Assembly: GCA_009746045.1 (NCBI GenBank) | Contig: RPFO01000299.1 | Coordinates: 580,001-644,000 of the forward strand | Source of the DNA: Mesostigma viride | Lineage: Eukaryota > Streptophyta > Mesostigmatophyceae > Mesostigmatales > Mesostigmataceae | Length of the DNA: 64,000 bases | Direction of reading: 5' to 3' | Shown here: positions 47,079 through 56,438 of the stretch, piece by piece | Layout: every line of letters starts with the position of its first letter | Numbering within the stretch: the first letter of the stretch is position 1 | Position numbers and translations under genes: made by a program | Notes under the pieces: model-generated | Seen by the model: the letters and a program-made list of their open reading frames with translations, nothing else | Databases searched by the model: none | Told to the model about the DNA's origin: nothing

Positions 47079-47494
47079 GCCCCTACCATACGCCGGTAAT
47101 GCGCTAAAAATAGAAAAAGACGCTATTTTAGTCACATTTTCCCTATTACAATGGGCAAACATATTGGGACCAAATCATGCATATTCCCGCATAGTTCCCC
47201 TGGACTTTTGAGAAAGTCTGCCTAATTGGGAGCAAGAAATAAGCATGGATGCACCCGTTAATTAATTTTCCCGCAAAGGGGTCCTTTTTTCACACACAAA
47301 AAATAACAAATCATAAACACTTCCAAAAATGCCATACCACATATCAACAAATACTAGAGGTGGGGGGACATGCAGCCCCAAAATTTGAGGTCATTCTGAC
47401 AACCACAGCTCAAGTCATTAGCGATCAAAGGTTGACACCTGGCACCGCCGGACACTAGCCAAAAGCTCATTCATCATCACTATAGGCGTCGATG
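47079..47494. other. Spacer, no gene
   Basis: AT-rich non-coding sequence between the LINE target duplication and a family B terminus. No feature was recognised. Confidence 0.5.
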
Positions 47495-47690
47495 CTGTTT
47501 AGATAGATGTTTGTAGTTAGTGATGCTGTTTAGAGTAGATGTTATAGGTAGCTGATGTAGATAGATTAGACCGGTAGGACTGTTTGCACCCATCCATCCA
47601 TCCATCCATCGGGGTTAATGCTCCGTGACTCCCCAACGGGAGCACGAGTCTAACTAATCAATTAATTAATTATAGGCATCGATCCCCTGG
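47495..47690 (+). mobile_element. LINE family B 3' end with TTAA-type tail
   Basis: Same module as 38,930-39,087: TAGATAGATG units, ACCGGTAGGACTGTTTGCAC, four CATC units, GGGGTTAATGCTCCGTGACT, CCCCAACGGGAGCACGAGTC and TAATTAATT. Only the end is present. Confidence 0.7.
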
Positions 47691-48237
47691 CTCGCAGTCC
47701 TGGCAGTACCATGACTCCCCCTTTGGCACAGTTTGAGGGTGAGACCCGCACACAACATGTGGCCCCGGCCCTGCTCACAGTCAGTGCCACCACAGATCGA
47801 TGAGGAAAGGGTTGGAGTTAGTATGCGTGGGGCCACCGCAGAACATGCACAGTCTATCATTAGCATCCACCTCACCCACACCCTCATCCCCTTCCCCCCC
47901 TGTCTCATAGTGCACCCCCTTAATTGCTGTATGTGGAGCGGTCCTGCGAATTGCCCTCCTTCCAGTGTCTTTTCTTCTTCTCTAGCAATTCAGGATTTTT
48001 CATCTTACGCCGCTTCCAGTCATGTTGCCCCTTCAGCTGTCAGTGCTGCCAAGTGCTCCCTCGATCTTTGCATTGATGGTGGCCAGCTGCGCCTCGATGT
48101 CCAGCGGGGGTCAGCGCCACACCGGCCCAGGTCCTCAGCATCCTCAAACCACCACTCCTCACCATGCTGCACGTGCAGTATGCCCACAGCGCATATATGC
48201 ACATTCAGCCCGTCTCACGGTTCGAGACTGAACAAGT
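47691..48237. other. Spacer, no gene recognised
   Basis: A plus-strand open frame of about 320 codons (47,733-48,704) crosses this spacer, a SINE and a TIR element. It therefore spans unrelated pieces and is not a gene. Confidence 0.5.
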
Positions 48238-50030
48238 CTCGAGTGCAGACACGTGTGTATAGTACTCCTACACACAGATCTCGAATGATTTATCTAGTAC
48301 CAAGTACAGGCTTGCATCACTCCCCGGAAAGGAGAACTTTTGCGGATGACTGTAGGTGTCAGTTGGCGATGCCCAGTGTTCAATTATACGGCGTATTATA
48401 CGGTATAATACGGTATAATACGCGTTATACAAGGTCGAGCGTACAATTTTTATCCGTTTTATACGATTTGCGTATTTTTACGTATAATACGGCGAATAAC
48501 ACGTATCAGCGCGCGTATAATGGGGTTTTCGCGCTCATCCGAGGTCCGGCAGCCAAATTTTTCGTGCGGGAACCAAGGCGGGAAAGCAAGGGAACTCTAC
48601 GAAACACTACGGAAACCATCCACTGGTTGACATTTGGCGACCGTGAGACCAAGGATCTTACAAGCAAGCTACACTGTAGCATGGCAACCCTCCATGCTGT
48701 TTAGGTCTCTGCCCTTGCCTCTCGGGCAGCCATGCATGCACCGAATATTGAAGTCATACAGAAAACTGACTGGTACGAGAGCATGGCCGCTTTACATATT
48801 TTAGGCATGATCCTTAGGTCTTGAAAAGCTTATATCCTTGGCCAGGCAGCGTTGGGATGTGCGCGGATGTGTCTCGACCTTCTGCTCGATGCGGCAACCT
48901 CGTTTCAGCAACCAGGTGGCGACCGTGCATGTGCTAACTGTTGATAGGCGGGAAATGCCCCTACATTTGAACGCGGATAGCTGTTTCACGTTATTCCTTA
49001 CATGATTTATAAGCGACGACGGCCAGGAAAGGCTCGCAGCTACGTCCATCAGGTGGGCATGCTGGCTCCGTCAAGAAAGGTAATATGCGGTTTTGATCTG
49101 GTACGTGCTATCCTGTTCACGTGTTCATTGTTGTATCAAGTTGTTGGGTGGATTGTAAAATAATCGTAGACCTGTAATGGAGCTTTTCTGCTTGTCTTTT
49201 GGTTGCTTTACTGCCTCTACGCATTGTTGGCTTGTGATGGTTGGGGAATACCACTACGACATGCAGATTTTGGACCAGATTTGTCTGCTATTAGCTTATG
49301 CTTCATCGAAAGCAGTGACGTAGTGCTTGGCATTGTTTATAAATATGATAAGCTTGATAACGCGATGTTTTTTCTTGCTAAAAGCATCTCGAAACAAGTG
49401 GTTTTCTGGCCAGATCTAGCCACTATTTCTTGTTTTGCTCGCCAAAGTCAGCCTTCTTCTTGTGTGCTCCTCATGCATACAAGAAACATGGAGATGCCCA
49501 GGACCTGCTTGCATGGAAGCATAGCCATCTTACTTCTTTTTCTTTTTTCATCTTTCCATTTCATTTGGCATAATTTGTTTTTTAGGGTATAATGCATAGG
49601 TAATCTAGCTCCTCGGGAACCCCTATTTACACGTCCAGTGTTCCCAAGCACTGCTGAGCAGTGGCAACCCATGTATCATGTGTAATTTAGTGTCAGAAAC
49701 ATGTGGACTGCTTGAAATGATATCAAAATGCATGAAACAACCCCAAAAACGACGAAATCCAGTATTTGCGTATAATTTCCGGATAATACCGTATTATACC
49801 GTATTATCCATTATACGGACCCCGCGCGTATAACCGCGTATTGCGTATAATTGAACTCTGGCGATGCCCTAGGATCCGGAGACGTCCGTCCTATAGTAAG
49901 CAAAATTGGTGCGAGAGGTCCCCAGTTTGATTACGCCGCCTGGATTCATTTGTAGATCGCGTTTTCACCGCGTTTTCCGCGGACCGGCACTGAACGCAAA
50001 TGGTTTTCACCTTTGCGGCGTGCCAAATCA
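48238..50030 (+). mobile_element. tRNA-derived SINE, split by a TIR element
   Basis: The 5' half (48,238-48,374) and 3' half (49,860-50,030) together match the minus-strand element at 58,594-58,904. The 3' half has GACGTCCGTCCTATAGTAAG, GGTGCGAGAGGTCCCCAGTT and CCGCGTTTTCCGCGG. In the intact copy the segment ending CCAGTTCGATTCCGG resembles a tRNA T-arm/B box. Here the B box is mutated (AGTTTGATTACG). Confidence 0.65.
48375..49859. mobile_element. 1.49-kb TIR element with about 10-bp TSD (Mutator-like, non-autonomous)
   Basis: Ends AGTGTTCAATTATACG and CGTATAATTGAACTCT (inverted, one mismatch). The flanking duplication GGCGATGCCC is at 48,365-48,374 and 49,860-49,869. The empty site is represented by the uninterrupted SINE copy near 58,750. 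Subterminal TATACGGTATAATACGG-type repeats are rich in inverted motifs. A 9-11-bp duplication fits Mutator-like elements. The interior carries the 44,160-type sequence rather than a transposase. Confidence 0.8.
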
Positions 50031-50039
50031 GAATATGCA

Positions 50040-50850
50040 CCTCAGGGGTAGAGCCCTGCCCCAAATTAACGCACCCTTCCCACCAGGGACCGCCCTGATC
50101 TGCTGTGAGTACAGGAACTCATTCATGTTGCTGCTGCATGACATTGTGAGTGCAGGCCTGCCTCCAGAATCTCCATCGTGGTGTACTTGGCCCAGACGGC
50201 CTTGACCGCAACCCCAGCACGTACGTCCATGCACCGTCACCTCCTGCGGCGTGGTCGCTGCGATGGGCAGCCACGTGGTCCCACCCCACCCGGGAGTCGT
50301 GTACGTCCCCGCCCTGACGAGATAGCCACACCACTGCTGCTCAACATCCGGCTGGCTCGGATCCGACTGCTGCATGCACATAGTTAGGCCACTGCCCACA
50401 CTTGTCATGCTTGTTAAAGTAGTGCAGCAGCGCGTTATCTAGTGCCCCCTTGAGGTGGACTGCCCCGGCCCTTGTGCCCATTTGCATGGACGGCACATGC
50501 GGAAGGAATAGCACATGGAGTTCACAGTGGGGTCATTTAGCACTCGATCCCCTGAGCTTGCCCAGGGATCCTTCTTGAGCTTGGTCAGTGCACCATACAA
50601 ACACCCCGACCAAGTGATTGATGTCCTCCTTATCGGGGATGAGGCCTGCCTCCGAGAGGAACTTGTCCTTTTTGACCCGTGCAAACCAGGTGGTGTCACC
50701 ATCGCTAACCACCTCAGCAGCGTGCAAGCGGTGGGCCATTGCCGGCTTTGGCAGCACCTCCTTCTCCCCTCCTGCCCCGGCCCTCCTCCCCTCCAGCCCC
50801 CCCCTCCCCATGCACCAACTGCCCCGTGCTGATGCCAGCAACCGTGGGGG
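50040..50850 (-). pseudogene. Mutator-like transposase relic
   Basis: Minus-strand reading of 50,740-50,530 gives DGDTTWFARVKKDKFL, then GLIPDKEDINHLVGVF. After a frameshift near 50,520 it continues with ALDNALLHYFNKHDKCGQWP (about 50,450-50,390). DGD, a Lys/Asp...NH block and an H-x3-H-x2-C-x-x-W pattern recall the Mutator-like transposase domain of some protist and animal proteins. Further frameshifts and stops show decay. The assignment is from remembered family patterns only. Confidence 0.5.
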
Positions 50851-51104
50851 CTAGGCCACGCAGCAGAAACTTAGACAGCCCCCTCCCCTTCCATGCTTCT
50901 GCTGCTGCCTATACGTGGTTGAGATAGCACACATGGGGCCCACGCTCCTTCTTGCCCGCCTTGCTAGCAACGTGGCAAACCTGACACCACTTCCAGAAAC
51001 ATGGTGCCCCACGCACAGCCCCGTGCCATCGTAAATTATACCGACAGTTAGGTTACCGGTCGGCATGAACTTGAGTGTACCAGCGAGTGGTTATCGCTGC
51101 ATGG

Positions 51105-51215
51105 TAATATTGTGCGGAACCTTAGAAGCCGAGTGGCAAAAAGGTTTCCGCACAATATTAACATAACTAAGACCGTTGACCCCTTCGGGGCGCAGGTTCG
51201 AATCCACAGTGGCAC
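51105..51215 (+). other. Hairpin plus tRNA-like B-box segment (possible SINE or tRNA relic)
   Basis: TAATATTGTGCGGAACCTT (51,105-51,123) is inverted at 51,141-51,160. Downstream, GACCCCTTCGGGGCGCAGGT leads into a perfect B box GGTTCGAATCC (51,195-51,205), like the variable arm and T-arm of a Leu/Ser tRNA. A GCCGAGTGGC A-box-like motif lies inside the hairpin loop. The T-stem 3' strand and acceptor do not pair properly, so it is not a functional tRNA. Confidence 0.35.
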
Positions 51216-51306
51216 TCGGAGGCGGATTATTTCTAGAATAATTCGTCCCGATTTGGCACGCGATGAACATATTCCGGCATATCGGCGCACATGCGCTCAT
51301 ATTCAT

Positions 51307-52704
51307 ATCTTAATTAATTAATTAATTAATTAATTAATTAATTAGGAACATAACTCTGACACTTGCTCTAGGTGCACCAAGGGCACCTGCACCACCATGA
51401 TGTCTCGGCCCGTCATGGGGGGAAGATCATCATGGCTATACAAGCATGCTGTTTCCGGCCCCACCGTCTAGGTCATCTAGTCGCTCTACACCGGCGTAAG
51501 CCAGCCATAATTTCAATGCACACGGATACACATTTCCATCACCATTCATATTCATCATCCTGAACGACTCGAACACGCGGACAAGATAACGGCAGGCTCG
51601 AGCTACCATGGCACGACTCCGGATTCTCCCGATTTCTGGCCTGCGCTGGTTGTCTCCTTGATACAAGAGCTACCAGGCATGGCTTCTCAACAGAGAGCGA
51701 CTCGATTCTGCATAGGCCGCATATCCATATTTGCGCACATGCGCTCATATTCATATTCATATATCTGCGGGTGTTCCAAGCCTACTGTAGTGATTCGTCC
51801 TCGCCCCAAGAGGCTAGGTTAATATATTGTGCACCTACTGGTACCACCAGAGCCAGCACCAGAGCCACACACCAGAGTTGACCCTTCTTGCTAGACAACT
51901 CACGAAACTCTGCTCCTTGGGTGTTAATCTGAACACCATTAAAGAATGCTGCAAAGGAGCCATCCTGAAGCAGACGCATGCATCTTATAATGCGCTTACC
52001 CTTTGTCTCGTGCATGCTTCCTTGCCTCCTGGACGCTGGTGCTGTTCCACACCGCGCTCCTCGCCTTCAGTTGGGCCGGCGTACGTGCATGCAGTCCTCG
52101 TCGAGGCTGTCGGAAGGTGGTGTGGAGCAGGCAACGTGCTCCCAGCAGGAGGCGTTTCTCGTGCATGGATGCCATGGTGACGACGACCAAGCCCATAGGG
52201 CCTGGTAGCCGAATGGCTCGTTCAATCACAACACGGTTCTGGAGCTGCATCACCCCCAGAAACGCCGGGCCGCGCAGCTCCTCGGCGCAAGTGTGCTGCA
52301 TGGCTGTCTCATTTGCTTTTGCATCCGCGCCTGTCTGGAAGTTCTTGATTACTATATTGCGTTGGTGTTGTTGCACTGCATTCGATCTGGGATACCGCAG
52401 CGGTAGCGGCATGCAGACTTGGCCGCCTGTTGAACCGATGGTGGTCAAGTTCTTGCTTGTTCACGACGTCGGCGAACGTGGTAGTTTTGGCGGGGGCTGC
52501 CATGGCTTTCTTCAGCTCCAGCAGTTGTGCCGTCACAGCTGAAGACGCCTCCCTGCGGGCACTAGAATAGCTTGTAACAGCCCTAGCTTGTATCCATTGG
52601 TAGTCACTGCCGCCATGGCAGCCATGCCTAGAATGTTTGCCCGTAGCTGTGCCACCATGCCTATAGTCACGTGCACTGCTAACACACGGTACACAACCAG
52701 CCAT
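51307..52704 (-). pseudogene. ORF1-only LINE (divergent ORF1 protein) with (TTAA)n tail
   Basis: Minus-strand ORF1 in pieces. The N-terminal part (52,704-52,440) includes TAQLLELKKAMAAPAK. An RRM-like part (52,400-52,100) includes RNIVIKNFQTG and PMGLVVVTM...EKRLLLGARCL. A C-terminal part has TPAQLKARSAVWNS and, after a frameshift near 52,005, KGKRIIRC...FFNGVQINTQG. This matches the RRM-CTD order of L1 ORF1p and is a different subfamily from the 14.9-kb and 54.8-kb copies. A 3' UTR of about 500 bp leads to a tail of TTAA units (51,310-51,343), with no ORF2. Confidence 0.65.
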
Positions 52705-52954
52705 AATAGCCTCAGCTTATAGCCCAGGCTTGTACAGCCTGATGCTACGCCCTGGCTATGATCAGATTACTTGCCCACGCTACTTGTTACTGCTGATATG
52801 CTCACATGGGTCTTATTGCACCCACAGCACTTGCCGGATCGTCTATGGCGTGTCCGATTGCAGCTGTGGCATGCCCTCTGGCATGAAGGAGAAAGGGGCC
52901 GGTCTCTACCCTTTCTTCCTGTTGTGCACTGTCATGCAGGGAGTAAAAGCACTT

Positions 52955-53010
52955 CGGTGCTCCGTGACTCCCCAACGGGAGCACGAGTTTAATTAATTAA
53001 TTGATTAATT
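52955..53010 (+). mobile_element. LINE family B terminus with TTAA tail
   Basis: GGTGCTCCGTGACTCCCCAA, CGGGAGCACGAGTTTAATTA, then TTAA units. The stem GTGCTCC/GGGAGCAC is intact. The upstream body is unassigned. Confidence 0.65.
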
Positions 53011-53244
53011 CAGGCCACAGGTCGCGTCGCTGCTGCATGCTGCTGAGCGGGGGTCAGGTCGTCGTCCAGCGTCCAGGTGAGGTCGTGCAACCTCTTGCGA
53101 CGAGAAATTAAGGAACCGCTGCTTGCATGTCCTCAGGGGAGGGGAAGGTGAGCAGGACTGGTGGGGAGTCGCCTTGTTGTCCCGTGAGTGGGGAATGCGG
53201 TGGCACCCGCGCAGTTCTACCTCACCTATACCATGCAGGCCCAT
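53011..53244 (-). pseudogene. LINE ORF1 fragment
   Basis: Reading the minus strand gives an ORF1 C-terminal-like stretch (SRRKRLHDLTWTLDDDLTPA, QQHAAATRP) equivalent to the LDDDLTPAQQQ region at 14.9 kb. Frameshifts are present. It meets the tail of the plus-strand terminus at about 53,010. Confidence 0.5.
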
Positions 53245-53646
53245 GCATGATCGAGGGTAAGAAGCGGGTGTATATAGCTATCTAGTTCCGACTAGTCTGC
53301 TATACAGGGTTGCGCGGGCACCACGGCCAGATTGGCTATGCCTGCCACATGAACATGGTCACACCCGGAGCCCCCGGCCGGCCACCGACTGCATGCTGGG
53401 CCGGTGGTGGTGTCCTTCCTGCATTATTACTGTCGATCTGCCACCTATCTTAATTAACTTACACGTCATCGATCTAGTTGCAAGCCTCCATGTTACAGAT
53501 TCCACGTTAATGCATGGTTCCACGAGCCACGAGCCACGAGGTAGCCATGGCTGACGGCGGAGCTCATAACTTTCACGTTTGAGCACCGAATTTAGCCGTG
53601 AATATCACTATCGCTTCGTCTTTCTAAGACGCACATGCTGATATAA
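53245..53646. other. Spacer, no gene
   Basis: About 400 bp without recognised coding or repeat content. A GAGCCACGAGCCACGAG triplet-like repeat occurs at about 53,524-53,541. Confidence 0.5.
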
Positions 53647-55110
53647 TTGTCCGAATCTAAAACGCAATATATGATGAGCAAACGCCTGTCGACACAACGC
53701 AGTTTGGCGGATGCGCTCGCCCATGAAAATGCGGCAGCTGCGGCTGCAGCCTCGCAAGATCCAGAAGGCAGCGGTGACACTAGTCGTGCACTGGTTGTCG
53801 CCCAGCAACCTCCCGGGCTCAATGCCTCGCCATCGGCATCGCCTGACCCTAAACGCGCCCGCTCCGCCGACAAAACAGGAGGGTCTTCACGCCCCTTGGA
53901 ACCGCGCTTTCGGCTCCAACCTTTCCAGGTCAAAGATCACGACTGGACCAACATGTCCCCGGACGCTGCTATGCACTGCATCTTCTATGGGGACTACGCC
54001 TCGCTTTACGACCTGTGCCTCCATCTCCACGCCACCGGCCGCCTCCTCTGCACTGCATGACGGCAACCGCTGGCACAAGGTCAGCATGGTTTTCGGCTCC
54101 CCGCGCCCCCCGGGGGCGTTAATTAATGGGAAAATAATACTTTTTTATTCTATGACAGCTCACCCTGTGAGGCGTCTCCAGCACGCCATCCTCAACTCCC
54201 TTCTCCAGCGCTCTGACGGCGAGATCTGGGCTCCATCCATCTCCGCCCCCACCCTCCGTTCCATCCTCATGGAAGCCTTTCAGCAGCACGTGACCCCCCT
54301 TGCTGCTGACGTCGCAGCAATGGGTGGTCCGCTGGCTGCTGAACTTCCTCACCTCAGTCACCGCCACGGCCACTGCCATTTCCGCCTCCACTGCCGACAT
54401 CAAAGCCCAGCTCCTCGACCTCGACCATGCAACGCCTTCAAGCCACCGCCAACGCCCTTGAGAGCTTGCATGACACCGCCGGCCTCACCGCCCATGCAGG
54501 CGGTGAACTCGGGACTTCGGTGAACGGGACATCGCCGACCAGCCGGCGCCTGCTGGCCCGGCCGGTGATGCTCCCTCCACCTGGGCGGACTTGCTTAAGC
54601 AGCACACCACCTCCACCACCTCCACCATCTCCGACGGCACAACTCAAGCAAAAAGCCCTCGACCTTCGCGAGGAAGCCGACGTACATCCCCCGGCACAGC
54701 CACTATGTCATCGTCAAGCACTTCGACCAGCCGGCAGGTGAGACCTCCACGAGCCTTCTTGAGGCATTTAAGCGCGACATTCTTGCCCCCATGCTACTCA
54801 CTGGTGAGCTGAACATGTCGGCTGTCCGCCTCCCCTGCGCGCGGGGTAAGGCTGGCCCGGCACCCGTGCTACTCACCTTAAAGTACATGGCGGACAAGCT
54901 GGCGTTCCTTAAATGCCGCAAGAAGCTCTCGGAGACTCGCTTCACGCTGGACGACGACTTGACCCTGGCCCAGCAACAGCGGCGACGCGAGCTATGGCCG
55001 ACCTACCTTCAGCTCCGGCAGAGCGCAAGGGGGAAGCCGGTATACTGGAGGGGGGCGGTCATCCACGTTGACCACAAGCCCTGGCAGCCCCCTCCTGCCA
55101 CCTCAGACTA
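53647..55110 (+). pseudogene. LINE ORF1 gene, frameshifted, of an ORF1-only element
   Basis: A start at about 53,647 or 53,671 (MSKRLSTQRSLADALAHENA) gives a Ser/Ala-rich N-terminus that stops at 54,060. Coding-like sequence resumes in another frame (LRSILMEAFQQHVTPLAADV, 54,250-54,310), then a third frame through the RRM-like part to LDDDLTLAQQQRRRELWPTY and VHDHKPW-like KPWQPPPATSD, stopping at 55,110. A short AT-rich insertion near 54,120-54,150 helps break the frame. The 3' UTR resumes at 56,067 after a nested insertion. Confidence 0.7.
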
Positions 55111-55409
55111 GGAATATATATTAAAAATATAATTACTTACAGCAGAGTGAAATCACTCAAACCAAAGCAAACGCCCAGCTATAAACCTATATACAGAGCC
55201 ATGTCAAAGCTCTATACTACGATAAGACCAATGGAAACGCCTAACGGGAGGAACCTAGACTAGGAATATATATTAAAAATATAATTACTTACAGCAGAGT
55301 GAAATCACTCAAACCAAAGCAAACGCCCAGCTATAAACCTATATACAGAGCCATGTCAAAGCTCTATACTACGATAAGACCAATGGAAACGCCTAACGGG
55401 AGGAACCTA
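55106..55409. repeat. 152-bp tandem duplication including the target site
   Basis: The segment from GACTAGGAATATATATT to GGGAGGAACCTA occurs twice, period 152 bp (55,106-55,257 and 55,258-55,409), essentially identical. The same CTAGGAATATATAT target sequence returns at 56,067-56,080 on the far side of the nested LINE fragment. Confidence 0.9.
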
Positions 55410-56066
55410 ATAGCCCTGCTGCACCGCAAAATCAGCCCGCGTACGGCGGAGCATGATGTCAGCCATGGCCCGAGTCAGCGCCACCGACAAGCGCTGACGC
55501 CAATATGACGTCCAGGTCCGCGCCGACCATGGGGCCCGCTGGCCCTCCAGGTCCAGCCGATCCTCCCGGAGCCGGCAACACTCCTTGAAGAAGGCGGAGG
55601 TCAGGGGCCCCATGGCCCCAAACTCCTCCAGGACAAAGGGCACCACACGATGGTGCCCGACGTCGCCGTAGGCCAGGAGCTTGGCCCGCTCCGCCCGGTC
55701 CGCCGTGTAACCTGCCGTGAGGGAGGCCCCAGCCACGTGGCTAAGAGCCAAGGGCCGCGCCACCGAAACGTCAATAAGCAGATGCCGGCCACCCCCCTCA
55801 AAGTCCAGCACCACGATGTCAGGCCGGTGGTTGGGGGAATAGAAGGCAGCGCCATCCGCATCCTCGGACCGGATGTTCGCGTGGGGGAAAACCGACCGAA
55901 TCATGGCGAGCACCACCGTCAGGAGGACAGTGTGCAAATACAAATACCAATTCTGATTCTGTTGGCCCCCCATGCAGGCAAGGTAGTGAGTCCCCGTGGG
56001 ATCCAGCGGCTGCCCACAGCTACCACAAGGCCGCCCGGCCGGAACAAGAGGCTGCGGGGCAAATAG
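55410..56066 (-). pseudogene. C-terminal part of a different LINE polyprotein (zinc finger plus PD-(D/E)XK-like region)
   Basis: Minus-strand coding from about 56,030 gives CGSCGQPLDPTGTHYLAC, a CxxC...HxxxC finger typical of LINE C-termini. It continues with GAAFYSPNHRPDIVVLDFEG and GGRHLLIDVSVARPL (RPDIVVLD...LLIDV, compatible with a PD-(D/E)XK nuclease fold). A helical end near 55,410 follows. The frame is open for about 188 codons plus the finger, so the insertion is relatively young. The 3' UTR is the duplicated 152-bp unit. Confidence 0.6.
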
Positions 56067-56434
56067 CTAGGAATATATATATACCAGTAGTGTAGATTAG
56101 TAAGGCTTACTGTAGCCTAGCATGTGGCCCACGCGCATGTGCGCCCATAATGGCCCCCATGGATGTTGCCTTCAGAATTTAGCCAAGCCATGCCTATAAT
56201 GGGACCCCCATGGATGTTGCATTAAGAATTTAGCCATGCTATGCCATGCAGAGAGATGCTCTCTGTCGAGAAGCCATGTCCTAGCTCTTGTATAGCCATG
56301 ATGATCTTCCCCCACATAACATACTCCCCCTTAGCTGGGCATAGTGTGAAGATTATGAGGGTGCAGGTGCCCTGGTGCACCTAGAGCAAGGGTCGCTTAC
56401 ATTCCCACCCTCGCAGGAAGTAGCCCAGGATGTA
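56067..56434 (+). mobile_element. 3' UTR of the 53.6-kb ORF1-only LINE
   Basis: GGAATATATATATACCAGTA resembles the post-ORF1 sequence at about 16,020-16,050. It continues with GGTGCAGGTGCCCTGGTGCA and GGAAGTAGCCCAGGATGTA, matching 57,440-57,515. It is interrupted at TTAA (56,435) by a TIR element and resumes at 58,538. Confidence 0.65.
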
Positions 56435-56438
56435 TTAA

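Noticed and set aside
47733-48704. Plus-strand frame of 323 codons
   Set aside because: It crosses spacer, half of a SINE and the end of a TIR element, which are unrelated pieces.
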